NCBI RefSeq assembly: GCF_003063545.1
Contig: NZ_NESD01000004.1
Location: 223,632 to 287,631, forward strand
Length of the DNA stretch: 64,000 bases
Reading direction: 5' to 3'
From: Limnohabitans sp. Jir61
GTDB lineage: Bacteria; Pseudomonadota; Gammaproteobacteria; Burkholderiales; Burkholderiaceae_C
Numbering within the stretch: position 1 is the stretch's first letter; the number at the start of each line of letters is the position of its first letter. Made by a program: the position numbers and the translations under genes. This document shows, piece after piece, positions 57,122 through 64,000 of the stretch. The notes beneath the pieces were generated by a model. That model was not told the origin of the DNA and searched no databases. It was given only the letters and a program-made list of their open reading frames with translations.

Positions 57122-57757
57122 CCCATACGGCCATTCATGGCCTTGGGTATTCACCCACACAGTTTGCATGCCAGCATTTCTCGCACCTAAGACATCCGTT
57201 GTGGCGTCATCACCTATGTGCAAGACGGCTTCTACTGGCAAGTTGAGTTTAGCTGCCGCCGCATGAAAAATACGCACATCAGGCTTAGCGACACCAAACA
57301 ATCGCGCACTCAGTGATGCTTGAAAGTAGGGACCAGCTGCTGTTTGAAAGACATCTGCGTTGCCATTGGACAGTCCCACGAGCGGATAACGCATGGATAA
57401 ACGCTCGAGTGCCTGTTGCACTCCTTCATAAAGCGTGACGTTTTGGCGTTCGGCAAAAAACACCTCAAATGCAGGCTCGGCCAGGTGCGGCGCATCACCT
57501 GCGCGAAACAAACATTCACGGATGCTTTCTCGCCTTAAAAAGCTCAGGTCATGCGCTTTGTCAGCATGACGTTGATTGATCTCGCTTCGAATGCTTTTCT
57601 TCAGATCAGCATCGGCACACAACTGCGCAGTTTGTGGGGCATGGACACTCAACCACTCTTGCAAAACCTGCTCTGCACGGGCAATTGTGGGCCAAACGGG
57701 CCACAAAGTGTCGTCAAGGTCTAGGGTTATGGCTTGGATTTTGGAAAGGTTCAGCAT
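57062..57757 (-). CDS. HAD-family phosphatase (subfamily IA)
   Basis: 231 residues from ATG 57757. HAD motif I AITLDLDDTLWPVW carries the nucleophile and acid aspartates (DxD), motif II GLSNGN, motif III lysine in GVAKPDVRIFHAA, and motif IV HIGDDATTDVLGARNAGM. Resembles YigB/YjjG-like phosphatases acting on small phosphorylated metabolites such as FMN; the substrate is not determinable. The open frame upstream of 57757 runs antisense through hemH and is excluded. The gap to hemH is only 21 bp, so the two promoters must overlap coding DNA. Confidence 0.88.
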   Translation of the reverse strand: MLNLSKIQAITLDLDDTLWPVWPTIARAEQVLQEWLSVHAPQTAQLCADADLKKSIRSEINQRHADKAHDLSFLRRESIRECLFRAGDAPHLAEPAFEVFFAERQNVTLYEGVQQALERLSMRYPLVGLSNGNADVFQTAAGPYFQASLSARLFGVAKPDVRIFHAAAAKLNLPVEAVLHIGDDATTDVLGARNAGMQTVWVNTQGHEWPYGSIQPLTVASLVELCDHLLP

Positions 57758-57778
57758 GCTGGGCGAGAATACCTCATC

Positions 57779-58879
57779 ATGTTTACACCCACATTCAAAC
57801 CCGAACCCCCCTTCACTCACGGACAAGCACAGCTCACAGCGGTGTTGCTTTGTAACTTGGGGACACCAGACGAACCCACAGCTTCGGCGGTGCGTCGCTA
57901 CCTTGCTGAGTTTTTGGGTGATCACCGCGTCGTAGAAATCCCACGCCTCGTTTGGATGGCGATCCTGCACGGCATCATCTTGCGGGTGCGCCCAGCTAAA
58001 TCAGCGGCCAAATATGCCAGTATCTGGACTGCAGATGGTTCACCCTTGAAAATCTGGACAACCAAGCAAGCACAGGCTTTGCAAGAAGTATTCAACTCGA
58101 ACGGTGAGGCCATCACTGTGCGCTATGCCATGCGCTATGGCAATCCATCCATTACCAGCCAACTCGATGCATTAAAAGCTGAAGGCTTCACTCGCATTTT
58201 GATTTTGCCGGCTTACCCACAATACTCAGGTACCACCACGGCCAGTGTTTTTGACGCTGTGTATCAATGGGGGCTTCGTAGCCGCGTACTGCCAGAGTTC
58301 CGGTTCATCAACCACTATCACGATCATCCTGCCTACATTCAAGCATTGGCTGAGCGTGTACGCTCACATTGGGCCGCACACGGACAAGCTGAGCGCTTGG
58401 TGATGAGTTTTCATGGTGTACCTGAGCGCACATTGCATTTAGGTGATCCATACCACTGCGAGTGCTATAAGACTGCACGTTTGTTAGGTGAAGCGTTGGG
58501 GCTAACCAAAGCCCAATACATGGTGACATTCCAGTCTCGCTTCGGTAAAGCCAAGTGGTTAGAACCCTACACAGAGCCCACCTTAATTGCACTGGCCCAG
58601 AAGGGCGTGAAACGTGTTGATTTGATTTGCCCAGGCTTCACAAGCGACTGCTTAGAAACATTGGAAGAAATTTCTGATGAAGCCCAAGAGGCATATTTGC
58701 ATGCAGGTGGTGAAGTGTTTCACTACATTCCTTGTTTGAATGACAGCCCAGCCTGGGTAACAGGCTTGTATGAGCTCAGCAAATCACATATGGGTGGTTG
58801 GCCAATACTTAGTTCACAAAACAGCACTGAATTGCAAACGAGTCGGCAAGAAGCTCTTGCATTAGGTGCAAAAAATTAA
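57779..58879 (+). CDS. hemH: Ferrochelatase
   Basis: 366 residues. Inserts ferrous iron into protoporphyrin IX to make haem. Conserved LLCNLGTPDEPTASAVRRYLAEFL, catalytic His in MSFHGVPERTLHLGDPYHCEC, FQSRFGKAKWLEPYTEPTL and the acidic pair in CPGFTSDCLETLEEI. The first conserved residues lie ~20 residues after ATG 57779, supporting that start over an in-frame TTG at 57734. A bidirectional terminator follows. Confidence 0.95.
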   Translation: MFTPTFKPEPPFTHGQAQLTAVLLCNLGTPDEPTASAVRRYLAEFLGDHRVVEIPRLVWMAILHGIILRVRPAKSAAKYASIWTADGSPLKIWTTKQAQALQEVFNSNGEAITVRYAMRYGNPSITSQLDALKAEGFTRILILPAYPQYSGTTTASVFDAVYQWGLRSRVLPEFRFINHYHDHPAYIQALAERVRSHWAAHGQAERLVMSFHGVPERTLHLGDPYHCECYKTARLLGEALGLTKAQYMVTFQSRFGKAKWLEPYTEPTLIALAQKGVKRVDLICPGFTSDCLETLEEISDEAQEAYLHAGGEVFHYIPCLNDSPAWVTGLYELSKSHMGGWPILSSQNSTELQTSRQEALALGAKN

Positions 58880-58885
58880 CCAAAA

Positions 58886-58912
58886 CAAAAGCCGCTCAAA
58901 AGCGGCTTTATT
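58886..58912. terminator. Bidirectional terminator between hemH and the bactofilin operon
   Basis: AAAGCCGCT (58888-58896) / AGCGGCTTT (58901-58909), nine-base stem with a CAAA loop and T-rich flanks on both strands. Confidence 0.8.
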
Positions 58913-58933
58913 AGTTTTGTGAGTGATTTTCGT

Positions 58934-59746
58934 TCAAGGTGCTTTGGCTGCGCTGGCAGTTGATGCAGTCGTTGCAGCAGATGGGACTGTCACTGTTTTA
59001 ACAGCTGACGCAAAAGGCAAAGGCGATGTAGTGCGGGGCACACTGGCAGAAGAAACAGATGCAGATGCACTAGTAACGCTGGCAGATGCTGTCTTTTGAA
59101 CAACAGGTGCGACTGACTCTGCAGAGGCAGCGGCTGATGCCGATGAAGCACTATCTTCTGCTGCACTTGCCGCTGCATCAGCTTCACTTGGAATCACTTG
59201 CAGAGGAGGTGCAGGCTCTGTCACAGGATCTTCTTTTGGCTGCATATAGGCAGCAACCGCCAAAGCAGCAGCAAACAAACCAGCGATTACCCACAATGAT
59301 GTTTTTTGCTTGGTCGGCTCAGTAACTTCAACTTTGCTAGTTGAAGACTCTACATGCTCCACATGAGTCGGAGAGGAATCAACTGCTTTTTCTTCAGCAG
59401 GGGCAACCGTAGCATCAACCTCAACAACTGCTTCATCTTCAACAGCAGGCTCTTCGGTATGAGCTAATTCAACGCTGGCGGCAACCTCAGGCACAACCTC
59501 AACCTCTGCCTCTTGCGCGAAAACCTCTTCAGCAGATACGCCAAGCAAAGCACCTACTTTTTTGGCTGCAGTTAACTTGACAGCTTGGCTGTAGAAAGAA
59601 TTCAGTCCGCCCTCTTCAAGTTGACGGATTTGTTTAACAGACATACAAGCACGCGTTGCGAGATCACTTAGAGCCCAACCGCGAGTTTCACGACGTAGTC
59701 GCAATAATTCGCCATTGATGTAGATTTCTTCTTGGCTCATATCCAA
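58934..59746 (-). CDS. RodZ-like HTH transmembrane protein beside bactofilins
   Basis: 270 residues. A cytoplasmic helix-turn-helix of the RodZ/HTH_25 type (residues ~11-70; GWALSDLATRACMSVKQIRQLEEG), an acidic Glu/Val-rich linker (80-145), one membrane helix (149-168, TSLWVIAGLFAAALAVAAYM), and a low-complexity Ala/Ser/Val-rich outside tail (~100 residues). RodZ links MreB to the cell-wall machinery. This one has no recognisable C-terminal RodZ beta domain and lies downstream of two bactofilins and an M23 endopeptidase, so it may be an anchor for a bactofilin scaffold. That role is inferred. Confidence 0.75.
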   Translation of the reverse strand: MDMSQEEIYINGELLRLRRETRGWALSDLATRACMSVKQIRQLEEGGLNSFYSQAVKLTAAKKVGALLGVSAEEVFAQEAEVEVVPEVAASVELAHTEEPAVEDEAVVEVDATVAPAEEKAVDSSPTHVEHVESSTSKVEVTEPTKQKTSLWVIAGLFAAALAVAAYMQPKEDPVTEPAPPLQVIPSEADAAASAAEDSASSASAAASAESVAPVVQKTASASVTSASASVSSASVPRTTSPLPFASAVKTVTVPSAATTASTASAAKAP

Positions 59747-59772
59747 ACGGTGCTTGATCTGTTTTTAATGAA

Positions 59773-60264
59773 TTACTTGACCAACAAAAGTTCGCCCTTG
59801 ATAGACGCACCCTTTTGAACAGACAAAGTCTTGTAAACAACGTGGCCATCAACGGTCGCAGACGATGTCACGATCAACTCGTCACATGTTGCCGTACCAG
59901 AGAACTTACCCTTGATATGCAAACTACTGCATGTCACAACGCCTTCAACTTGACCGCGTGCACCAATCGTTAACTCGTCAACCTGGATTTGCCCATTCAA
60001 TGCACCTTCAACGTGAATAGCACCTTTGGCGGAAATCTCACCACGGAACGAGAAGCCCTCGCTCAAAATGGAGGGTTTTGTTGCGGCGGGTGAAATGATG
60101 TCCATCATGCTATTTCTCGGTGTTGTTGTAGGTGTGACTACAGGAGCGGGTGCAGGTTGAGATACAACCTCTTCAATCTGCTCTTCTGCGACCAATTCGT
60201 CTTCTATCGCAGACGTATCAGGCTGAGACTGATTAATGTTGTTGATTTTGGATTTGTTGAACAT
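59773..60264 (-). CDS. Bactofilin (polymer-forming cytoskeletal protein), copy 2
   Basis: 163 residues. A polar N-terminal tail (to ~65; Asn/Gln/Glu/Pro-rich) precedes the bactofilin beta-helix repeats (FSFRGEISAKGAIHVEGALNGQIQ, LTIGARGQVEGVV, LHIKGKFSGTATCDEL and so on). Bactofilins self-assemble into filaments without nucleotide and guide cell-wall enzymes. Its start overlaps the end of the M23 gene by 32 bp. Longer N-terminal tail than copy 1. Confidence 0.88.
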   Translation of the reverse strand: MFNKSKINNINQSQPDTSAIEDELVAEEQIEEVVSQPAPAPVVTPTTTPRNSMMDIISPAATKPSILSEGFSFRGEISAKGAIHVEGALNGQIQVDELTIGARGQVEGVVTCSSLHIKGKFSGTATCDELIVTSSATVDGHVVYKTLSVQKGASIKGELLLVK

Positions 60265-61273
60265 ATTGTGCCGTCCGTATAACTTTTTGTGGGTTGACTG
60301 GATATCCACCAATCAAAATTTCCAAATGCAAATGTTTTCCAGTTGAAGAAGCACCTGTGCTGCCAATGTTGCCCAACACAGATTCGTTAGTAACTTTATC
60401 GCCCAGCTTGACAGCAATATTTGCCATGTGAGCATAGAGAGACTCTACGCCGTTCGTATGACGCACGACCACCGTGTTGCCATACTGTGTGTGAAACTGA
60501 GCCAAGACAACAACCCCAGGCTTAACAGGATGAACTTTTTCATCTCCTGTTTGGCTCTGTAAATCGACGCCTGTATGAAAGTGGGTTTGTCCAGAAATGG
60601 GGTGCCGACGCACACCGAAGTCAGATGTCACGCTGTAGTTAGGCACTGGCATCACACTAGGCAATGCATACAGCACTTCACGCAAGCCGCGATTGGTTGA
60701 CAACTCATCTGCGACTTTGCCACGCAACAACGGATTATTTTTGACATCATCCTCGAGACTAAAGCCACCATTCGCCGCATTCTGCTGAATGATCTTCACA
60801 ATCTTTTCAGTCAAACCAGAGGCTTCAAGTTGGGATTTCATGCTGACGTTTTCTTGCGAAACAGCCACCATTGATGTATCCACAAATCGACGAATGCTCA
60901 TATCTCGATCACGAATGGTCTGAGCCAGGGCCACCATTTGCTCATCATTCATAGATAGAGGTTCAGAACCATCTACATCTGATGCGCTACTGAGCAAGGC
61001 ACGGTAAACCTCTTCATGGGAGCGCTCTAATTTAGAGCGACTCAGCATCAAGCTGATGCTGGTCGCAAACAACACTGCGATTGCAATCAGCATCGCCCCT
61101 GTTGTCAAGATGCCACCACGCACCAAAATACGCTGCATGCGACCACTGATATTGAGGTAATGAAGATCGCCGTTTTGCTCAAGAATAATTCTCGCATCCT
61201 CGTACTGACGCGCCCACCCACGGGATACGACACCCGGAAGCAAGTAAGCAGCAGTAAGTAGTCGGCGAATCAT
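60233..61273 (-). CDS. M23 (LytM) peptidoglycan endopeptidase, membrane-anchored
   Basis: 346 residues. Membrane helix at ~52-76, coiled region (~80-165), C-terminal M23 domain (~215-330) with HTGVD (His233, Asp237), a His at 282 and HLH (His314, His316); all zinc and catalytic residues are present, so it should cut peptide crosslinks. It is encoded between two bactofilins in one operon, as in other bactofilin/LytM shape modules (for example CcmA with Csd1 in Helicobacter). It starts 17 bp after bactofilin copy 1. Confidence 0.9.
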   Translation of the reverse strand: MIRRLLTAAYLLPGVVSRGWARQYEDARIILEQNGDLHYLNISGRMQRILVRGGILTTGAMLIAIAVLFATSISLMLSRSKLERSHEEVYRALLSSASDVDGSEPLSMNDEQMVALAQTIRDRDMSIRRFVDTSMVAVSQENVSMKSQLEASGLTEKIVKIIQQNAANGGFSLEDDVKNNPLLRGKVADELSTNRGLREVLYALPSVMPVPNYSVTSDFGVRRHPISGQTHFHTGVDLQSQTGDEKVHPVKPGVVVLAQFHTQYGNTVVVRHTNGVESLYAHMANIAVKLGDKVTNESVLGNIGSTGASSTGKHLHLEILIGGYPVNPQKVIRTAQYVQQIQNQQH

Positions 61274-61290
61274 TACTCAGAGGCCTCGAG

Positions 61291-61662
61291 TTAAGCGGCT
61301 GCGTTACCGCCCACTTGGATCACAGGACCATTGGCATCTTGACTCAGAGTACCCTCGATCTCGCCACCCTTTTCAATCTCGATTTCTGAGTATTGAACTT
61401 TGCCTGCGATCTTGCCAGTTGAACGAACAATCAGGCTCTTCTCAGAAATGATGGTGTTGTGAAGCTGGCCACGAACATCAATCACTTTGGCAGAAACACG
61501 CCCTGTAATCTTTCCTGTTGGACCGATCAAGACCTCTTCTGCAGTTAAATCACCTTCGATAACGCCATTAATGATGGCTTTTGAGGGAACTGTGAACGTA
61601 CCTTTGACGACGACGCCGTCACCGATAACAACACTTTCGAGCGAATCAGATTGATTTGACAT
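61291..61662 (-). CDS. Bactofilin, copy 1
   Basis: 123 residues with short tails around the central beta-helix: VIGDGVVVKGTFTVPSKAIIN, VIEGDLTAEEVLIGPTGKI, VSAKVIDVRGQLHNTIISEK. It leads the operon, with AAGGAG just before the ATG. It probably forms filaments with copy 2 that recruit the M23 endopeptidase. Copy 1 lacks the long N-terminal tail of copy 2, hinting at distinct membrane or partner contacts. Confidence 0.9.
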   Translation of the reverse strand: MSNQSDSLESVVIGDGVVVKGTFTVPSKAIINGVIEGDLTAEEVLIGPTGKITGRVSAKVIDVRGQLHNTIISEKSLIVRSTGKIAGKVQYSEIEIEKGGEIEGTLSQDANGPVIQVGGNAAA

Positions 61663-62249
61663 ATGGACTCCTTACCTAAAGTCTATCAAACAAACCATCA
61701 AAAACCACATAAATCGAATTTATTTGTTGTTTATTTGTGAAAAAAAGTCCATTCAATGCAATCACTTAGCGTAATTTTTGAATGTGCTTCCTAACACACA
61801 AGCAATTTTCAACCATGAGAGCTTCTTCAATTTAGACAATGCCCCCCTTTTTCAATTAGCTACCTTTGCCCCACCACTATGACTTCGAATTGAACAATCC
61901 ATTTGTCATGTCAAGTGTCTTAGGCAGGCTCGTTGCACATTGTCGACACCCACACATGCATAACCATTGAATTCAAAAATGCGATTTAATGAAGAGTTAG
62001 GAATTATTTCAAATGAATTCGAATTTCATGGAACTAGCCATAAGTTGCCTCAAGGCATCAGAAAGGTTGGCTGTATCGTCACAATTCCAAGCACAGTCGA
62101 AACCATGAGCTTTTGCATTTAGCTCAGAGACCTTGGACTCATACACCTTCGCTATACACATATTGACAGACTGCTGTTCAAATATTCATGCCTATAAAAT
62201 CAGAACAGTTAAGGTCCTCAAACTAAAACCAACAATAAAACTGGCTCAT
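61663..62249. other. AT-rich intergenic region without a supported gene
   Basis: About 590 bp between the bactofilin promoter side and the recombinase element. The right third is AT-rich and holds only one small open frame (61979-62122, 47 residues) with no ribosome site, which I do not call. No terminator or tRNA is seen. Confidence 0.6.
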
Positions 62250-62411
62250 GTATATCGGTCTCTAATGGGTGCTATGCACCTCATTAAGCCCGAATAAATG
62301 GTGTAAGGGTGTCTACCCTAAACCGTTGCTTTTAAAGCCTTTTAAAGGTCGACACAGCCTTGTTGAACTAGTCGGCTTGGCAGTCAAGCGTCACCACTTT
62401 TGTTTGAGTTG
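62250..62411 (+). repeat. Left 162-bp inverted-repeat arm
   Basis: Begins GTATATCGGTCTCTAATG and ends TTGTTTGAGTTG. Internal features: palindrome GGTGC-TAT-GCACC (62268-62280), AGGGT-GTCT-ACCCT (62306-62319), and two direct copies of CTTTTAAAG (62329-62337, 62339-62347) that could be recombinase-binding sites. It holds the 5' side of the recombinase gene and probably its promoter. Confidence 0.95.
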
Positions 62412-62459
62412 TCGTCTTCGTGTGGTAACAGATTTTCATTTTTTTTGAAAGCTCTGCCC

Positions 62460-63668
62460 ATGAAGAAATCAACTGACATCCGCACGCTAAAAAATCTACA
62501 CAAACCTATTCGATACACGATCCCCGACAGCAGAGGCTTACACCTATGGGTTCGACCTGATGGAAAAAAATATTGGGTTTACAGATTTTCCCATGAGGGC
62601 ACTCGAATTGACATGAGTCTCGGAAACTTTCCTGATATCTCGCTTTCAGAGGTTCGCATCACACACCAGCGACTCAGGGGGTTTCTTTTGAACGGAATCA
62701 ATCCTGCTGACGAAAAACGATTGAAACGTATCGAAAAATCGAAAGAAAAGAAAACTATCAAGTTTGCTAAATTTGCACTTGAATATATAGAGCGAATGTC
62801 GCCGAAATGGACCAATAGGGCACATGAAACGCAATGGGTCAGCACGGTAACAAATTACGCAATACCTGTAATTGGCGAGTTAACGCTTGAAGAAATCACA
62901 ACAGAAGATGTTCTCGATGTACTTTCACCGATATGGGCCAGTAAGCACGAAACTGCAATACGACTACGAGGACGGTTAGAGCGCATCATTTCTGCATCAA
63001 TCACCAGCGGCCTCAGAACAAAATCAAATCCGGCAATATGGCGAGGTCACCTTGAAAATTTACTCCCAGCTATCAGACGAACTCACGATCATTTTGAGGC
63101 TCTCAACTACAAAGAGTTGCCCCTAATGATGGCAAAACTACATGACATCGAATGCACATCGTCACTAGCCCTTCAGTTCACCATCCTTAATGCTTCACGC
63201 TCGGGTGAAGTTCTGTACGCCAAAAGGCGAGAGGTATCTGGAGATGTTTGGACCATTCCAGCAGAACGTATGAAGGCACGAAACGAGCATCAAGTACCAC
63301 TTGGATTCAGAGCTATTCAGCTAATTGAAAAAGCACAGTTACTTGATCCAGAAAGCGAATACATATTCTCGAAAAATGGAAAGCATCTTTCAAATATGGC
63401 GATGCTGATGAAAGTCCGGCGATTAAAAAAGGGACTTACTGTGCACGGCTTTAGAAGCACCTTTCGCGACTGGGTTTCTGAAGAAACTGAGCACAGCCCA
63501 GAGGTTGCTGAGATGGCACTTGCTCACACCATAGCCAATAAAGTTGAAGCGGCATACAGAAGAGGCAAGCTACTAGAACGCCGACGATTGCTGTTAGCAG
63601 ACTGGGAAACGTATTGTCTTAGCGCAACTCAAACAAAAGTGGTGACGCTTGACTGCCAAGCCGACTAG
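62460..63668 (+). CDS. P4-type tyrosine recombinase (integrase)
   Basis: 402 residues. N-terminal arm-binding domain of the DUF4102 kind (LHLWVRPDGKKYWVYRFSHEGTR, DMSLGNFPDISLSEVR), SAM-like core-binding region (~95-200) and a catalytic domain with the complete set: Arg247 (NASRSGE), His329 and Arg332 (HGFRSTF), His356 (LAHTIAN) and Tyr366 (VEAAYRRG). So it is likely active. ATG 62460 is preferred; the frame upstream begins inside the left arm. The last 13 codons and stop (residues 390-402) lie in the right inverted-repeat arm. No excisionase or cargo gene accompanies it. Confidence 0.93.
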   Translation: MKKSTDIRTLKNLHKPIRYTIPDSRGLHLWVRPDGKKYWVYRFSHEGTRIDMSLGNFPDISLSEVRITHQRLRGFLLNGINPADEKRLKRIEKSKEKKTIKFAKFALEYIERMSPKWTNRAHETQWVSTVTNYAIPVIGELTLEEITTEDVLDVLSPIWASKHETAIRLRGRLERIISASITSGLRTKSNPAIWRGHLENLLPAIRRTHDHFEALNYKELPLMMAKLHDIECTSSLALQFTILNASRSGEVLYAKRREVSGDVWTIPAERMKARNEHQVPLGFRAIQLIEKAQLLDPESEYIFSKNGKHLSNMAMLMKVRRLKKGLTVHGFRSTFRDWVSEETEHSPEVAEMALAHTIANKVEAAYRRGKLLERRRLLLADWETYCLSATQTKVVTLDCQAD

Positions 63669-63786
63669 TTCAACAAGGCTGTGTCGACCTTTAAAAGGCT
63701 TTAAAAGCAACGGTTTAGGGTAGACACCCTTACACCATTTATTCGGGCTTAATGAGGTGCATAGCACCCATTAGAGACCGATATAC
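63625..63786 (-). repeat. Right 162-bp inverted-repeat arm
   Basis: Exact reverse complement of 62250-62411. It contains the last codons of the recombinase gene (to the stop at 63666-63668), then its 3' untranslated part with the same internal palindromes and CTTTTAAAG repeats in mirror order. Confidence 0.95.
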
Positions 63787-63834
63787 CTCTACAAACTCAA
63801 TCAACTCAACGTGTTCGCGAGTAACGCATCTAAT

Positions 63835-63982
63835 TTACCACGCGATTACCCACAGGCAAACAGAAAATATAGTCTCCGTTTCCGCCAGCAACCTCTAAAA
63901 AGCCGTTGTCAATCAACGGCTTTTTTCATTTCCATCCGAGTAACAGGTGCAGGTTACCACCGTATTTACCACTCGGCCTAGG
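63835..63982. other. Possible integrase attachment region with tRNA-Ser 3'-end-like core
   Basis: AGTCTCCGTTTCCGCCA (~63871-63887) resembles the acceptor end plus CCA of a tRNA-Ser gene (commonly CTCCGTCTCCGCCA), although no T-arm is present, so it is at most a fragment. It is followed by a native-looking terminator. TTACC motifs lie on both sides: TTTACCAC and ATTACCC near 63835-63850, and GTTACCACC and TTTACCAC near 63953-63973. These may be arm-type sites of a P4-like integrase. The window ends before a downstream element can be seen. Confidence 0.35.
63897..63926. terminator. Intrinsic terminator beyond the recombinase element
   Basis: AGCCGTTG (63901-63908) / CAACGGCT (63914-63921) with a five-base loop, an A run on the left and six T residues on the right. 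Confidence 0.8.
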
Positions 63983-64000
63983 CCAAGTTCCACGTTTTAG

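Larger units (their letters stand above)
62250..63786. mobile_element. Single-gene tyrosine recombinase element bounded by perfect 162-bp inverted repeats
   Basis: 1537-bp unit: left arm 62250-62411, spacer 62412-63624 holding nearly all of the recombinase gene, right arm 63625-63786. The arms are identical in inverted orientation along their full length when compared base by base. There is no clear target-site duplication (left flank ends CTCAT, right flank starts CTCTA). Base composition is lower in G+C than the flanking chromosome genes. It does not match a classic IS, which would carry a DDE transposase and short terminal repeats. Confidence 0.75.

Noticed and set aside
59086..59325. Plus-strand open frame opposite the RodZ-like gene
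   Set aside because: Arises from the repetitive Ala/Ser codons of the low-complexity tail of the true minus-strand gene.
61979..62122. Small open frame of 47 residues in the AT-rich gap before the recombinase element
   Set aside because: No ribosome-binding site, no recognisable family and short length; chance frame cannot be excluded.
62400..62459. Longer recombinase start at TTG 62400
   Set aside because: It would start inside the left repeat and add a 20-residue stretch not typical of the family; ATG 62460 begins just before the conserved N-terminal domain.
1..64000. CRISPR array
   Set aside because: No regularly spaced short direct repeats were seen anywhere in the window.

Overview
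The window looks like chromosome of a betaproteobacterium, most likely Burkholderiales / Comamonadaceae (freshwater Limnohabitans- or Rhodoferax-like). This is inferred from the mix of families: a Bug/TctC-type solute receptor, a tandem cphA'-cphA cyanophycin locus, hpnCDE, a DUF3297 protein, tRNA-Leu-tig-clpP-clpX-lon, grpE-dnaK-dnaJ, and moderate G+C. No rRNA gene is present, so the genus cannot be fixed. Most of the window is ordinary chromosome; the last ~2.3 kb is an AT-richer accessory segment.

Layout. 1-2.3 kb: end of a molybdenum hydroxylase subunit with its maturation genes (xdhC, mocA-like). 2.3-8.3 kb: a secreted M14 metallopeptidase, selD, yjdM, arfB, an AEC permease and a Bug receptor. 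8.3-15.7 kb: an FKBP isomerase, the heat-shock set grpE-dnaK-dnaJ, a beta-CASP metallo-beta-lactamase-fold RNase and an EptA-type lipid A phosphoethanolamine transferase. 15.7-23.5 kb: a cyanophycin locus with a DUF1854 protein and an ABC exporter on one strand and two tandem cyanophycin synthetases on the other. The first synthetase has lost its Mur-ligase P-loop. 23.6-30.4 kb: a malonate-use operon (TRAP transporter, malonyl-CoA decarboxylase, malonyl-CoA synthetase) with a divergent GntR regulator. 30.4-43.5 kb: lgt, ilvD, a small cytochrome c, class I fumarase, tRNAs, several small secreted or unknown proteins, a B12-binding radical SAM protein, a Tat-exported beta-carbonic-anhydrase-like protein, a possible structured RNA, an MFS transporter and a BLUF photoreceptor. 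43.6-49.8 kb: tRNA-Cys and tRNA-Gly, then lon, clpX, clpP, tig and tRNA-Leu. 49.8-54.1 kb: an RND efflux pump and its adaptor. 54.1-58.9 kb: squalene genes hpnC-hpnD-hpnE, a HAD phosphatase and hemH. 58.9-61.7 kb: a bactofilin module (bactofilin, M23 endopeptidase, second bactofilin, RodZ-like HTH-membrane protein).

The most unusual structure is at the right end. A single P4-type tyrosine recombinase gene (62460-63668) sits between two perfectly identical 162-bp inverted repeats (62250-62411 and 63625-63786). The right copy contains the last 13 codons and stop of the recombinase gene, so the left copy carries a mirror image of the same coding end. The 1.54-kb unit could therefore invert without breaking its own gene. 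It looks like a minimal self-contained recombinase element. Just beyond it lie a sequence resembling the 3' end of a tRNA-Ser, a terminator and repeated TTACC motifs, as expected of an integrase attachment region.
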